This document shows positions 46,744 to 57,410 of a stretch of DNA of 64,000 bases, piece by piece (position 1 is the first letter of the stretch; every line of letters begins with the position of its first letter). The position numbers and the translations under genes are program-made. Below the pieces are notes generated by a model. That model saw only the letters and a program-made list of their open reading frames with translations, made no database searches and was not told where the DNA came from. This DNA is from Gigaspora rosea (Eukaryota > Glomeromycota > Glomeromycetes > Diversisporales > Gigasporaceae): assembly GCA_003550325.1 (NCBI GenBank), contig QKWP01000626.1, positions 146,613 to 210,612 on the forward strand, written 5' to 3'.

Positions 46744-47019
46744 GGGGTTGTCTAAAGTAGGCAAATTCACATGATTATAACCAATCAAATTACAATATTT
46801 TGATAATTGCCAGTAAAGTAAAACAAAAAACAAAAATAAAAAACCTAACTAAACCTACCTTAGATAGGCTAAGTAAAAATATTGGAAAGGCAATTTTGTT
46901 TATATATAACTATCTAAAACCTAACCTAACTCTAATATAAGATGACTTTAACCCTAAAGTTAATCAATAAAATTATTAAGAATATAAGTTGCTTCTAATT
47001 TAGATGCCCTCTATATATA
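46736..47019. mobile_element. GGGG-end MITE family, copy 1
   Basis: The element (46744-47011) begins GGGGTTGTCTAAAGTAGGC and ends TTTAGATGCCCTC. Flanking octamers TATATACA and TATATATA differ at one base. Shares ACCAATCAAATT, a run of CTAA/ACCTA words and CTCTAATATAAGATGACTTTA-like sequence with 49540-49800. Confidence 0.75.
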
Positions 47020-49531
47020 GCAAAAATTGTGCAAAATTTATTATAGTAATTCTGTAAAACATAGTAAACTAATATTAAATTTTAAAAATCATATTTTTAA
47101 CTACTAATAATTCAATTAAGCTAAATATAACTGTATATTTAGCATATTAATAGTAATGTACTTGTGTAGTACAAACTTTTAAAGTTCAAATTGGTGGCAA
47201 AAATGATGTTTTCTAAAAAGAGTACTTTTTTAAAGAAAAATTTAATTTTAAAAAAATTATTATTTAATAAAATGTCTAAAAAATAATAATAAAAAATATA
47301 TTAAAAAATAGTTCAAACCCTACTTTATTTAATATAAAAAATTTAAATAAATATTGATCATTTCATATATTCTGGCAGTTCAATTAAATAAATTAAAGTT
47401 AGTATATAGTAAGTACTAATTTTTTTCTATTAACTAGCAATTAAAAAATATATATATTATTTGAATAGCTAGACAATATATTTATAAAAAAAAATTTTAT
47501 AATTTGTTGATTTAATTGTTTTTAAAAAATCTTTAAATTTATTCAATTTTTAAATTTTAAAAAATTAAAAAATTAGAAATTTGCTTATTTTTAAAGTTTA
47601 ACTAATTAAAATTAAGTAGTTTTTGTGCTACTACACAAGTGCCTTGGTGTAATATCATAAAAAAGTCTGCAAAATTTTAAACAAAGTTATTATGTACAAT
47701 AAACAGTTATACCAAAAATAAACAGCTAATTTAATCTAGTTTATTATATAATTTATATAGTAAAATAATACCTATTTTAGTTAAAAAAAACTTCAAAAAT
47801 CTATAAATTTTTAAATTTTAAAAATTTTAAAATGTATAAACATAAAAAATAATTCTCTAAATTTGAATTTTAATATGATGTTAATTAAAATTTTATTAAT
47901 TATAAATTTTACTATCTTATTATATAAGCATATACTAAACTAAAAATAGTATATTTTTTCTTATTTACTAATTTTTAACTTAAAAACTAAATTTTTTTAA
48001 AATTTATAAAAATTTTATTTTATATATAAAATATTATTAAGAATATTTTTGTCTTAAATAAATTTATTATTATTTAATAGACTAACATAGAAAATATTTA
48101 ATATAAATATAAAAAATTAATATTTATAACTTAATATTATAATATACTGTTTTTTTAAAAAGATAAGTTTAAAAAAAAATTTAATAAAATAAATTATTAT
48201 ATAAAAATATTTTACTTTTTATAGTAATAGCTGTGCCAGAATATATGAGATTACCTATAGTTTGCATATAAAAAGCCTTATATATAGAAAATGTAAATTT
48301 TTAGTTGTCATGTATTTATATTTTTGCATTAATCTATAATAAAAATATGCAATAGTTTTTAAAAATTAAAGCTGCTAAATTGTAATAATTTATTAAACCA
48401 CAAAATAGTAGCTCATTTTTTTTTTAAGATTGTTTTTATATTAAATATTATTAGCTTTTAAAATTTGGGAAGCCTTTAGATGTTTTATATTGTAGCTTTC
48501 TAAAAATATTATTTGATCTAGTATTTCAAATAAATAATTTGGTACTATTAAATTTATTATATCAAAAAGAATCAAAAGTAAAAATTATTTAAGTTGAACT
48601 ACTAAATAAAAAAAAAACAAATATTATATTATAAAAAAATAATAATATTTCTTTGATTTTCTTTTATTTTATTAGAAAAACAATATTTTTGTATAATATC
48701 AATTCTTCTCTTGTATAATATTTTTTTTTGGCAATCCTGCTTTTATTTAACTAAAAAAAGTGTGTAATTAATATGTTCACAGAGGTTACAACTAGAATCT
48801 CTCTTTTTTAATTAAAACTCACTTATACTATCTAATGTTTGCTAAGTACATTCTGCCACAACAACAAAATTTTTTGTATATAGGGCCTATAACTTTCTGC
48901 AAGTCATTTTTATAATTATTTAAAAACTATTTTTAGCTTTGTCAAAGATTGCATTTCTTTAAATCCTTCTTATCTAGCTTTAATAGTAAAATGATTTTAT
49001 TTATAATCTGAACAAAAGAGCAAAAAAAAAAACTAACCAAAAAATTTAAAAAAGGAAGTATAAAAAGAATAAACTACAAATTTAAGCAAAATACCAAGTA
49101 AAAAAGAAGAAAAGATGAGAAGAAAGATGAAAAAAAACAAAGAAAAAACCAATCTATAACAAATACAAAACAAATTATATAATAATAAAAATTATCTAAT
49201 ACTGTATAAAAACTCTACAAAATTTTATATAGTATAATCTCGCAATAGCTACATACTAAAATTATACATCTATGTGCCTATTGCAAGTTTGTGACTAAGG
49301 CAAGTAAATATTTATATATATGTATAGTTAGATAAAAAATTAAAGTAACTTTAGCAAGATTGTAACAAATATGAATATAACAATTGTGAGGTTATACTGT
49401 ATGCAACATATAATATATACTAACAAAATATGCTAATTATACAACATTAAAAAAATTTTTACAATTAATTCAAAGACCTCAGACAGGACTCTGAAATATA
49501 CATAGATAGGTTAGGTTAATTACAAAATTAC
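47020..49531. other. Long simple A/T-rich stretch, no gene seen
   Basis: 2.5 kb of very AT-rich DNA (among the most AT-rich of the window) with frequent stops in all frames. No repeat unit or domain could be recognised. Confidence 0.4.
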
Positions 49532-49808
49532 CAAAAATAGGGGTCCCTTAAAGTGGAGCAGATTACATCATAATTAACTAATCAAATTGTTAAATTTAAT
49601 GATTCTGGATCAGCCCGATAAAGCAAAACAAGTGAAAAAAGAGAAATATACAAAAAATAGAAAAAACTATAGTCTAAAACCATCTTGAACCATTAACAAA
49701 AAATGGCTAGGAGGCCTCTAATGCTATCCCAAGATGGGCCTAACTCCAAAGTTAATAAAAAATAGTATGTTATATAATTTGTCCTACTTTAAAGACCCTT
49801 CAAAAATA
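49532..49808. mobile_element. GGGG-end MITE family, copy 2
   Basis: The element (49540-49800) begins GGGGTCCCTTAAAGTGGAGC and ends TACTTTAAAGACCCTT. The exact octamer CAAAAATA lies at 49532-49539 and 49801-49808. Same TIR type as 46744 and 49858. Confidence 0.85.
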
Positions 49809-49849
49809 GAAAGATCTGTAAAAAATCTCAAAAATAAGCAAAAAATTAC

Positions 49850-50435
49850 TATAAATAGGGGATGGCTAAAGCCAGTGTTGTACACGGACATTGTCCCGCC
49901 GATTTTTCAGGGACGCGGACAGTCCGGGACGGGACGTCTGGGACATGTCCGCAATAATGTCCCAACATGATACATGTCCGCCGGGTAAAACCAATCAAAT
50001 TGCGGAATTATACGAATTTTATTGGTAGATGATCACGTGTTGAGTCGCAAAATGTCCGGGACAAAAAAAATTCTGGGCGGACATGTCCCGGACGTCCCGT
50101 CCCGGACTGTCCGCCGTCCGTGTCCGTGTTCCATGACAATACTGGCTAAAGCCATGTACTCACGTGATTTTTTGAAATAGTTAAAATTCAAATCAGAGAC
50201 TGTTTAGCATTAGGGTTTGGGTTAGAGTTAGAATCAATATAGGTAAAACTACCTTCCCGACATTTTTTATTAATGGTCCAAGATAGGTTTAGAATGCCGT
50301 TTTTATGTTCTTGCATTTTTTTGTTTTTTTGACTTCTTCAGGCTGATCTGTGTAAACAAAATTTCACGACTCCGTTTAGTTGATTTATACGAAAATGTCA
50401 CGTGGGTACATGGCTTTAGATGACCCCTATAAATA
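49850..50435. mobile_element. GGGG-end MITE family, copy 3, host of a nested MITE
   Basis: The element (49858-50427) begins GGGGATGGCTAAAGCCATGT (the last bases lie after the nested insertion) and ends ACATGGCTTTAGATGACCCC. The octamer TATAAATA is exact on both sides (49850-49857 and 50428-50435). Without the nested 272-bp MITE and its duplicated octamer it is 290 bp. A ~40-bp direct repeat (AAATAGAAAGATCTGTAAAA at 49805 and AAATAGAAAAGATCTGTATA at 50432) lies outside the duplication. Confidence 0.9.
49865..50152. mobile_element. Nested hAT-like MITE with GTCCGGGAC words
   Basis: The element (49873-50144) starts CAGTGTTGTACACGGAC and ends GTCCGTGTTCCATGACAATACTG-like sequence, with the outer 9 bp inverted (one mismatch). 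The exact octamer GCTAAAGC flanks it (49865-49872 and 50145-50152) and lies within the terminal repeat of the host element. Both flanks are arrays of GTCCGGGAC / GTCCCGGAC, locally very GC-rich. A short AT-rich centre separates them. Confidence 0.93.
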
Positions 50436-51060
50436 GAAAAGATCTGTATAAAAAACTAAAAATAAGCAAACTAATATTTGATCTTCCTCTGGCATGTTAT
50501 TTGTTGTTTATATTGTAGAAAATAATTACTTATAATATTAATTCCAATAGATAGGTATATTTCAATTTGAAAGAAATAAATATTGCTAATCTTTTTAAGA
50601 GATAAGCTAGATTTTTTACTTTTTGGCAAAGTTTTAAAAAGTTCAAGAAAGAATACTAAAAGTACTAACTTGTAATGATACTGCCTGAAACACTTTTGCC
50701 TAAGAACCAAAACCAAACCTAGTTTTAAATATTCAAAACTAATTTCCAAACTATGTTAAAAACCTGAAACTAAAATAATATTATTCAAAACTATTTGGTA
50801 TTCCTATAGCTTAATGCAGGAATAACTTATTATTAGATATTGTTAAAAATTCTCATACATACTCAATTAATAAAATTAAATATGATTAACAACAGGTTTA
50901 ATATACATATGCATGTATATATGTATATAGAGCTCTGGTATATACATTTATTGTTTTTTTAAACTGTTTGATCCATTAACCCAAGTCATACTCAAGGTAG
51001 AATTAAAATTTTTTATATATTTTATAATACTTTTTTAGAAGTTCAATACTTTTATTTATT
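50436..51060. other. AT-rich DNA, no gene seen
   Basis: A 92-codon minus-strand frame (50471-50749) lacks recognisable features. Nothing else. Confidence 0.35.
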
Positions 51061-51064
51061 TTTT

Positions 51065-51990
51065 TATTTTTTTAATTTTATTTTTTTATTTTTATTTTTT
51101 ATTTTTTTATTTTGTTTTTTTTATATATTTAATTATTTTTTATTTTTTTACTTTTTGTTTTAAATTTTTTAAATTGTTTTTTTTTATTTAATTTTTTTTT
51201 AGTTTTTGTATTATTATTTTTATTTTTTCATTTTATTTAATTTTTTTTAGTTTTTTTATTTGTTTTTTATTTTTTTATAATTTTTTATTTTTTATTTTTA
51301 TTTTTAATTTTTTATTTTTATTTTTTTATTTTTTTATTTTGTTTTTTTTATATATTTAATTATTTTTTATTTTTTTACTTTTTGTTTTAAATTTTTTAAA
51401 TTGTTTTTTTTTATTTAATTTTTTTTTAGTTTTTGTATTATTATTTTTATTTTTTCATTTTATTTAATTTTTTTTAGTTTTTTTATTTGTTTTTTATTTT
51501 TTTATAATTTTTTATTTTTTATTTTTATTTTTAATTTTTTATTTTTATTTTTTTATTTTTTTATTTTGTTTTTTTTATATATTTAATTATTTTTTATTTT
51601 TTTACTTTTTGTTTTAAATTTTTTAAATTGTTTTTTTTTATTTAATTTTTTTTTAGTTTTTGTATTATTATTTTTATTTTTTCATTTTATTTAATTTTTT
51701 TTAGTTTTTTTATTTGTTTTTTATTTTTTTATAATTTTTTATTTTTTATTTTTATTTTTAATTTTTTATTTTTATTTTTTTATTTTTTTATTTTGTTTTT
51801 TTTATATATTTAATTATTTTTTATTTTTTTACTTTTTGTTTTAAATTTTTTTAAATTGTTTTTTTTTTATTTAATTTTTTTAGTTTTTGTTTATTTTTTT
51901 TATTATTATTATTATTTTTCATTTTATTTAATTTTTTAGTTTTTTTATTTGTTTTTTATTTTTTTATAATTTTTTTTTAATTTATTTATT
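51065..51990. repeat. 227-bp T-rich tandem repeat, about four copies
   Basis: The landmark ACTTTTTGTTTTAAATT occurs at about 51150, 51377, 51604 and 51831, an exact 227-bp period. The first three units are virtually identical and the last is diverged. The unit is itself made of runs of T broken by A, with G or C only in GTTTTT / ACTTTTT words, giving extreme strand asymmetry (T on the plus strand). Confidence 0.93.
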
Positions 51991-52116
51991 TATTTTATTT
52001 TATTTTAATTTTTTTCTGGTATACTATTGTTTTGATCTTTTTTTATTTATTTTATTTTTTTATTTTTATTTTTTATTTAATCTTTTTTTTAGTCTTAATT
52101 TTTTATTTGTTTATGT

Positions 52117-52337
52117 CGCAGCTGATGCTAAAAATAGCTGATGCTGAAATTTGGAATCTCGATTTGAAACTATAAGCCCTGCTAAAATCCACAAATACTC
52201 TTTAAATATCAAATCCACTCCCAAACCTCACCCTAACCCTATAAGACAAAACAAAAAAATCTTTACAAAAAAATTTTAAAATTTCATATCAAAATAGGTC
52301 AAAATTTTAGCATCAGCCATTTTCAGTATTAGCTGCG
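52117..52337. mobile_element. CGCAGCTGATGCT TIR element
   Basis: The left end CGCAGCTGATGCTAAAAATA pairs with the right end, which contains TTTTAGCATCAGCC and TATTAGCTGCG. The internal block TATAAGCCCTGCTAAAATCC is shared with 37557-37745 in reverse. Inserted between two T-rich arrays. Confidence 0.8.
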
Positions 52338-52384
52338 ATATTTAATTTTATTTAAAAAATTATATATTTATTTTATTATTTTAA

Positions 52385-52640
52385 TTTTTATTATCTTTAT
52401 AATTTTTTAATTTTTTTAATTTTTTATAATAATTTTTAATTTTTTTATTTTTTTTTATTTAAATTTTTTTAATTGTTGTTAAATTTTTTTTATCATTACT
52501 ATTAAGTTAAATTAATTATCTTTATAATTTTTTAATTTTTTTAATTTTTTATAATAATTTTTAATTTTTTTATTTTTTTTTATTTAAATTTTTTTAATTG
52601 TTGTTAAAATTTTTTTTATCATTACTATTAAGTTAAATTA
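52385..52640. repeat. 125-bp T-rich tandem duplication
   Basis: The landmark ATCTTTATAATTTTTTAA occurs at 52393 and 52518. Two nearly identical copies ending TCATTACTATTAAGTTAAAT. Confidence 0.9.
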
Positions 52641-53232
52641 ATTTTAAATTATCTTTTATATTTTTTATTCTTTATTTATTTATTATTTATTTGTTTGTTT
52701 TTTTAGTTGCATTTTTCTCTGGGTAGATAGGTTTTTATAAGCAGATGAGGATTAATTAATGTTGATTGTTTTATGTTTGTAGAAATATTTGACATTTGAT
52801 ATTTAGGCTGCCGAAATGTTTAAATATTATCGAAATCCTAAATTATGCTGAAAAGTCTAAATAATGTCAAAATGTCTAAATAATGTTGAAATGTCTAAAT
52901 TAAGAAATAATATGAAAAAATATATAGTAATAGGTTTGCTATCCAAACAAGCTCTAGCGTTTATACTTTAACATCAATACCTCTAATCTAGGACTAAAGT
53001 CTAGGACTAATTATTTGAACCCATACCAATCAACTATGTATAAACTACTGATCTCTCGGTTCTAAAATTTTCTAAACCCCAAGGACCTAAACTACATGAA
53101 AACACAAGCATAAAAAAATGTCTAACATATGCTCATATAGCTAAAGAGAATTGGGGTATCATCCTGCAGCATCTGTTTCAGGTCCCTGCACTGCTATTGT
53201 AGCTGCAAAACAGTATGTAAATATCATGAAGT
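52641..53232. other. AT-rich DNA with AATGTCTAAATAATG words
   Basis: The 52810-52915 stretch has repeated AATGTCTAAATAATGTTGAA-like units. A T-to-A mirrored set with GACATTTAGACA words lies at 53840-53980, possibly the other end of one element. No gene seen. Confidence 0.4.
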
Positions 53233-53310
53233 AGGGATGTGAATCGATTCTAAAAATCAAAATCGATGATTGAAACCTCAAAATCGATGATCGAATTCTA
53301 AATCTTTATA
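53233..53310. repeat. TAGGGATGTGAATCGATT element end
   Basis: Begins TAGGGATGTGAATCGATTCT and continues with repeated AATCGATGATTGAAA / AAATCGATGATCG words, typical of one arm of a hAT-like word-array element. The opposite end was not found, so it is truncated. Confidence 0.45.
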
Positions 53311-53360
53311 GTTATTTCTTTATTGAGTGCCTCTATTTTTTATTCTTTAATACTATAAGT

Positions 53361-53537
53361 TACAGTCAGACCTCTCTAAGTGTATGCCCTTGGGACCACA
53401 CTTTTATAACGTGCATTTAGAGAATAATATAAAAAGGTGTATTTATAGAGATCAAGTATAAATTTGGCCAGCACTTAAGCATGCAATTAGAGAGTGTGTA
53501 CACTTAGAGAAAGTGCACTTAGAAAGGTCTGACTGTA
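53361..53537. mobile_element. Tc1/mariner-like MITE at TA
   Basis: The element (53363-53535) begins CAGTCAGACCTCTCTAAGTG and ends CACTTAGAAAGGTCTGACTG. TA flanks each side. Non-coding, about 173 bp. Confidence 0.85.
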
Positions 53538-53539
53538 TT

Positions 53540-54195
53540 AGGTTTTATAAATAATATGAAGCAATGTACAAAGTTTTTTTGTTGTTTTAAAGCTATACCA
53601 GAGCTTATTGTGCTTTGCAAAAATGTGTTATCTCTGCAGATCATGTTGTCATGAGAAATCAGCTGATTTTTTAATTCTTGAAGAATTTTAATGATTTCAG
53701 GTAAATATAGACGTTTTTGATAAAAATGATAATCAATAGGGAATTAAAATTTTCTGCCATCATCACTGTGTAAATCACAGGATCAACTTTTTGCAAAGCA
53801 CTATAATTAAATAGAATCTTATATTTAGTCATATAGTATTATATTTAGTCAACTATTTAGACATTTAGTTACATAGTATTTATTTAGTCAACTATTTAGA
53901 CATTTAGACAAATTTAGACTTTTGACATTTTGAAAAAAATAATGCATGTCGAAATATATTTAGACACTAATTGCTTAAATAGTTGACTAAATTAAGTATT
54001 TTGACTAACAATATTAGGATTAATTTGGTAAATTACAGGAATATGGATAGAAAATGGATCTTTTACAAGTGGAAGGGTGGGACAGATATATCTGTTACAA
54101 TTAGAAGAATAGAGTGAATTGATTTTTTACAAGAGGAAAGGTATAGTAATGGAAGTTTTTTAGATGGGTAGATATATGCATATATGCAATAATAG
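53540..54195. other. AT-rich DNA, no gene seen
   Basis: GACATTTAGTTACATAGTAT-like words at 53840-53900. No coding content recognised. Confidence 0.35.
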
Positions 54196-54197
54196 AA

Positions 54198-54250
54198 AAA
54201 AGTAAATTTTCAGTTATTTTTACTAAAGAAATAACTGAAAATTTACTTTT
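54198..54250. repeat. Perfect 24-bp-arm hairpin
   Basis: AAAAGTAAATTTTCAGTTATTT and its inverse, separated by TTACTAAAG. It abuts the left end of the element at 54257. Confidence 0.8.
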
Positions 54251-54256
54251 TATTCT

Positions 54257-54597
54257 CGGATACGTATCACTTTACCGATGCTCATTTCATAGACATAACA
54301 TTTCACCAACAAAAATTCACCAACAATTATTTCGCCAACAAGTTTATTTCACTGACAATTTATTTTACCAAAGCTCATTTCATAGACCCTAATTCTAGCC
54401 TAACTACTGCCTGACTCTAACCCTAATTCTAGCCAGACCTCAATGACAATGACTAGAATTATTTTGTCAATGAAATGAGTTTTGGTGAAATAACTGTTGG
54501 TGAAATGAAAAATAAATGTTGGCGAAATTACATGCGATGAATTGTTGTCGGTGAAAAGTTATGTCTATGAAACGAGCATTAGTGAGGTGAGCTGAAC
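54257..54597. mobile_element. 'GTTCAGCT...CGGATACG' TIR family, copy 2 (inverted)
   Basis: Begins CGGATACGTATCACTTTACC and ends GTGAGGTGAGCTGAAC, so it is in the opposite orientation to 45979-46302. The same TTTCACCAACAA / TTGGTGAAATAA word array and the same central ATTCTAGCC / CTAACCCTAATTCTAGCC segment. Confidence 0.8.
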
Positions 54598-54871
54598 TGT
54601 TATTTTACTATTGAATATATGTATAGCTATTTAAAATTTAATGTATATAGTGAATAACTAGATTATATCTCTACTTATTTTTGTGCAAGTAATTCAAACC
54701 AAAAGAAAATTTATTAGCAGACCAGTTTCAAAGTTTTAGTATAGTTTCAGTATATTGGTATAGTTTCAGGTTTTTAGACAAGTTTTGGCCAAGAAAATAT
54801 TTCTGAAACTGGTAATACCAGTTTCAGTTTTGGTTAATACTATACAGTTTTAGGTAGCATAATTATACAAA

Positions 54872-55833
54872 ATAGTATAGAGTACTGCTATTTACATCAT
54901 GGTTTTTACTATTTGCACCATGGATTTTGTATAATATTAGATTATTAATCAATCAACCTTTTTTATTTGCACCTGGTATAGTTATACAAACATTTGAAAA
55001 ATCTTATTTTGCACTTCTATATGTTGTTAATTTACAAAAAAAGGTGAGTTTTTATTGGTGCAGTATTAAAGCAGTTTGGGGTTATACAAAAATTGCAAAA
55101 ATCTTATTCTGCACCCCTACATATTGTTAATCTACAAAAAAGGTGAGTTTTTATTGGTGCAATATAAAAATAGTTCAAAGTTATACAAAATTGCAAAACT
55201 CTGGCCCGCAATATGTTAAGGCCTTAAAAATTAGAGTAAGGGTTGGTCCCCATTATAAAATTAGAGTTAGGGTTGGTCTGCATTAAAAAACTAGATTAGA
55301 TTAGAATACCATAATAAGACTTGTATAATATTATATGATATTAATAGCGCGTATAACTGTTAATCTACAAAAAAAGTCAAGTTTTTATTGGTGCAATATG
55401 AAAATAGCCCAAGGTTATACAAAATTGCAAAACCCTGGACCGCATTATGTTAAGGTCTTAAAAAATTAGGGTAAGGGTTGGTCCACATTATGAAATTAGG
55501 GTTAGTGTTGGCTCGTATTATAAAATTATGTTAGTAGGCCTATTAGATTAGGTTATCAAAATAAGATTTGTGTAACATTACATGACATTAATGGCACGAG
55601 CAACTGTTAATCTACAAAAAAAGGTATGTTTTTATTGGTACAACATTAAAAAGTTCAATATTACACAAAAATTGCGAAAATTTTTGTTTATATACAAAAA
55701 AAGGAGTTTTTATTGGTTCAACATATATTACCATGGTGCAAATAGAAAAAGTTAATTGATGATTTAATGTTATACAAAATCCATGGTGCAAATATCAAAA
55801 ACCATAGTGTGAATAGCAGTACTCAATAGTATA
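54872..55833. mobile_element. 946-bp TIR element with internal ~235-bp tandem repeat
   Basis: The element (54880-55825) begins GAGTACTGCTATTTACATCA. Its right end is the inverse (TGAATAGCAGTACTC), and the arms match over ~75 bp including TTTGCACCATGGATTTTGTA. The exact octamer ATAGTATA flanks both sides. Inside, CTGTTAATCTACAAAAAAA...GTTTTTATTGGTGCAATAT recurs at about 55120, 55360 and 55603, with linked TTAGGGTAAGGGTTGGTCC blocks. Non-coding; a 67-codon frame at the left end is repeat-derived. Confidence 0.88.
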
Positions 55834-56150
55834 TTCAACCAAAAGTATGCTTCTAATATTTTTTATCATTTTTGATAAAAGCTTTAAAGTTTTTAGCTTT
55901 ACTACATTTTCTATAGTACTTGAGTCTTCTATCAGAAAGTCAAACCCAAAAGAAGTATTCTTTATTAACTCTATTTTAATATTTGCCTCTAGTTTCTAAT
56001 TGTTTTAAAGCAAAGTTTTGTTATATACAAAATACTAGTTATATAGGTTTTATAGGTTGGTGTTTATAAAACAAAATTGGTATAGAGGATTATTAGAGTC
56101 TTGTATAATATTATTTACAGATATCTTCTAATTTTGTATTATTATATTTG
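55834..56150. other. AT-rich DNA, no gene seen
   Basis: Nothing recognised. Confidence 0.35.
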
Positions 56151-56151
56151 T

Positions 56152-56594
56152 AAAAATGCAATTGGCTGAACGTTAAATCCTGGGTCCCAAGTCATAGGAA
56201 AATCGGCTAGTTGTGGTAGCATGCAGACTTGAGATACAAACTTCTGAGAAGTATGCTAGTAAGGAAACTGTGTATACCAATTTGGAAGCAAAAAGCACCT
56301 ACCTGGAATCACATACACCAAATTGGAAGTAATGATATTAGGAAATGTGGGTAAAGTGGTGGACATGTGAATACTAACTGTTGGTTGGGGAAAGGGATGT
56401 CCAAAACCAGGCTAGCTATATAAATAGGAATATAGTAGGCTCTGGTAGGTTTAGGTTATGGATAAAATAGTCCAAGTCTTGACACTTAGTAGATAGTATA
56501 ATAATTGTAAGCAATATATTGTAAAGATTAATATACATCCAATAAAGTCTAGAGGCATAACCTTACTTTAACAATAAAAAAAATGCAATTGGCT
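56152..56594 (+). mobile_element. SINE A, full-length, with 16-bp duplication
   Basis: The element (56168-56578) is bounded by AAAAATGCAATTGGCT on both sides (56152-56167 and 56579-56594) and ends in an A-rich tail (AACAATAAAAA). The head contains TCGGCTAGTTGTGGTAGC followed by a GACTTGAGAT loop-like stretch, resembling the D-arm and anticodon arm of a tRNA-Leu/Ser type sequence; no clear B box follows. A truncated copy lies at 35610-35886. Its 3' end (AATAAAGTCTAGAGGCATAA) resembles the 3' end of the LINE (AATAAAGTTATGGCATGAC). No coding capacity. Confidence 0.88.
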
Positions 56595-56910
56595 ATTAAT
56601 TTTAAATTTAATAATCTTTAAATATCTAAATTTTTTAAATAAACTAGAATTATAATAAATATTTTGATTACTAAAATAGCACTTTATTTATATTAGATTT
56701 TATTTTAATTAAGTTTTAATTTTAATTTATAAATCAGTATTTTTAATTTTTTAATTTTAATATTAAACTGTTAAGTTAATGATTTTTATTTCTTCATAAA
56801 TTATTTTGATTAACTAAAGAATTTAAATGCTAAAAACTTTAAAATACTTAATAAAATCTTGTTAAAAATTTCTTTCAAGAACATTTAGTTTACCAATATA
56901 TTAATAAAAC

Positions 56911-57410
56911 TTGTAGTAAAATCTGCAGGTCGATAGCAAAGTAGTTGTACTTCCAGGTCCCTAATCGCAAAGTTGCTAGTTCAAGTTAAACTGCTTGCAC
57001 TTAAGTCTATAAAAAAAAAAACTGTAACAGGATCCTGATTGGAACACAGCCACAAATATGCATTTGCTGCTAAAATACCTCTAGCAAAATTCCAGTTGAA
57101 AAAAAGAACTCAGACAGTTTTGGTAAAATTTTTTAATAGTAGATAGGTCATTCAGTTAAATCCAGTTGAAAAATTGGACAGTTCTAGTTAAAGCCTCTAG
57201 TAGTAAATGGGTCAGCTAGTTAAATCCAGTTGTGCACAATAGAATTAGAAATTACTATTAAAAGTAATAATGTACATAGACCCAAACATATAGGGAACCT
57301 GGCATTTAAAGAAGGCCCCAGTGATTTAATAATTTAATAAAAGTGATGCCATCTGCATCCTGTTAGTGATCAGGGCAATGAGTTAAAAAGAAAAAAAAAT
57401 TTGTAGTAAA
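56911..57410 (+). mobile_element. SINE B, tRNA-derived head, with 10-bp duplication
   Basis: The element (56921-57400) is bounded by exact TTGTAGTAAA (56911-56920 and 57401-57410) and ends in an A-rich tail. The head reads like a degenerate tRNA: A-box-like TAGCAAAGTAGTTGTA (56934), an anticodon arm GGTCCCTAATCGC, and B-box-like AGTTCAAGTTA (about 56991). These elements would give an internal RNA polymerase III promoter. The body holds repeated AAATCCAGTTGAAAAA / TAAATCCAGTTGTGC units with GTAGATAGGTCATTCAGTT and GTAAATGGGTCAGCTAGTT. Non-coding. Confidence 0.8.
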
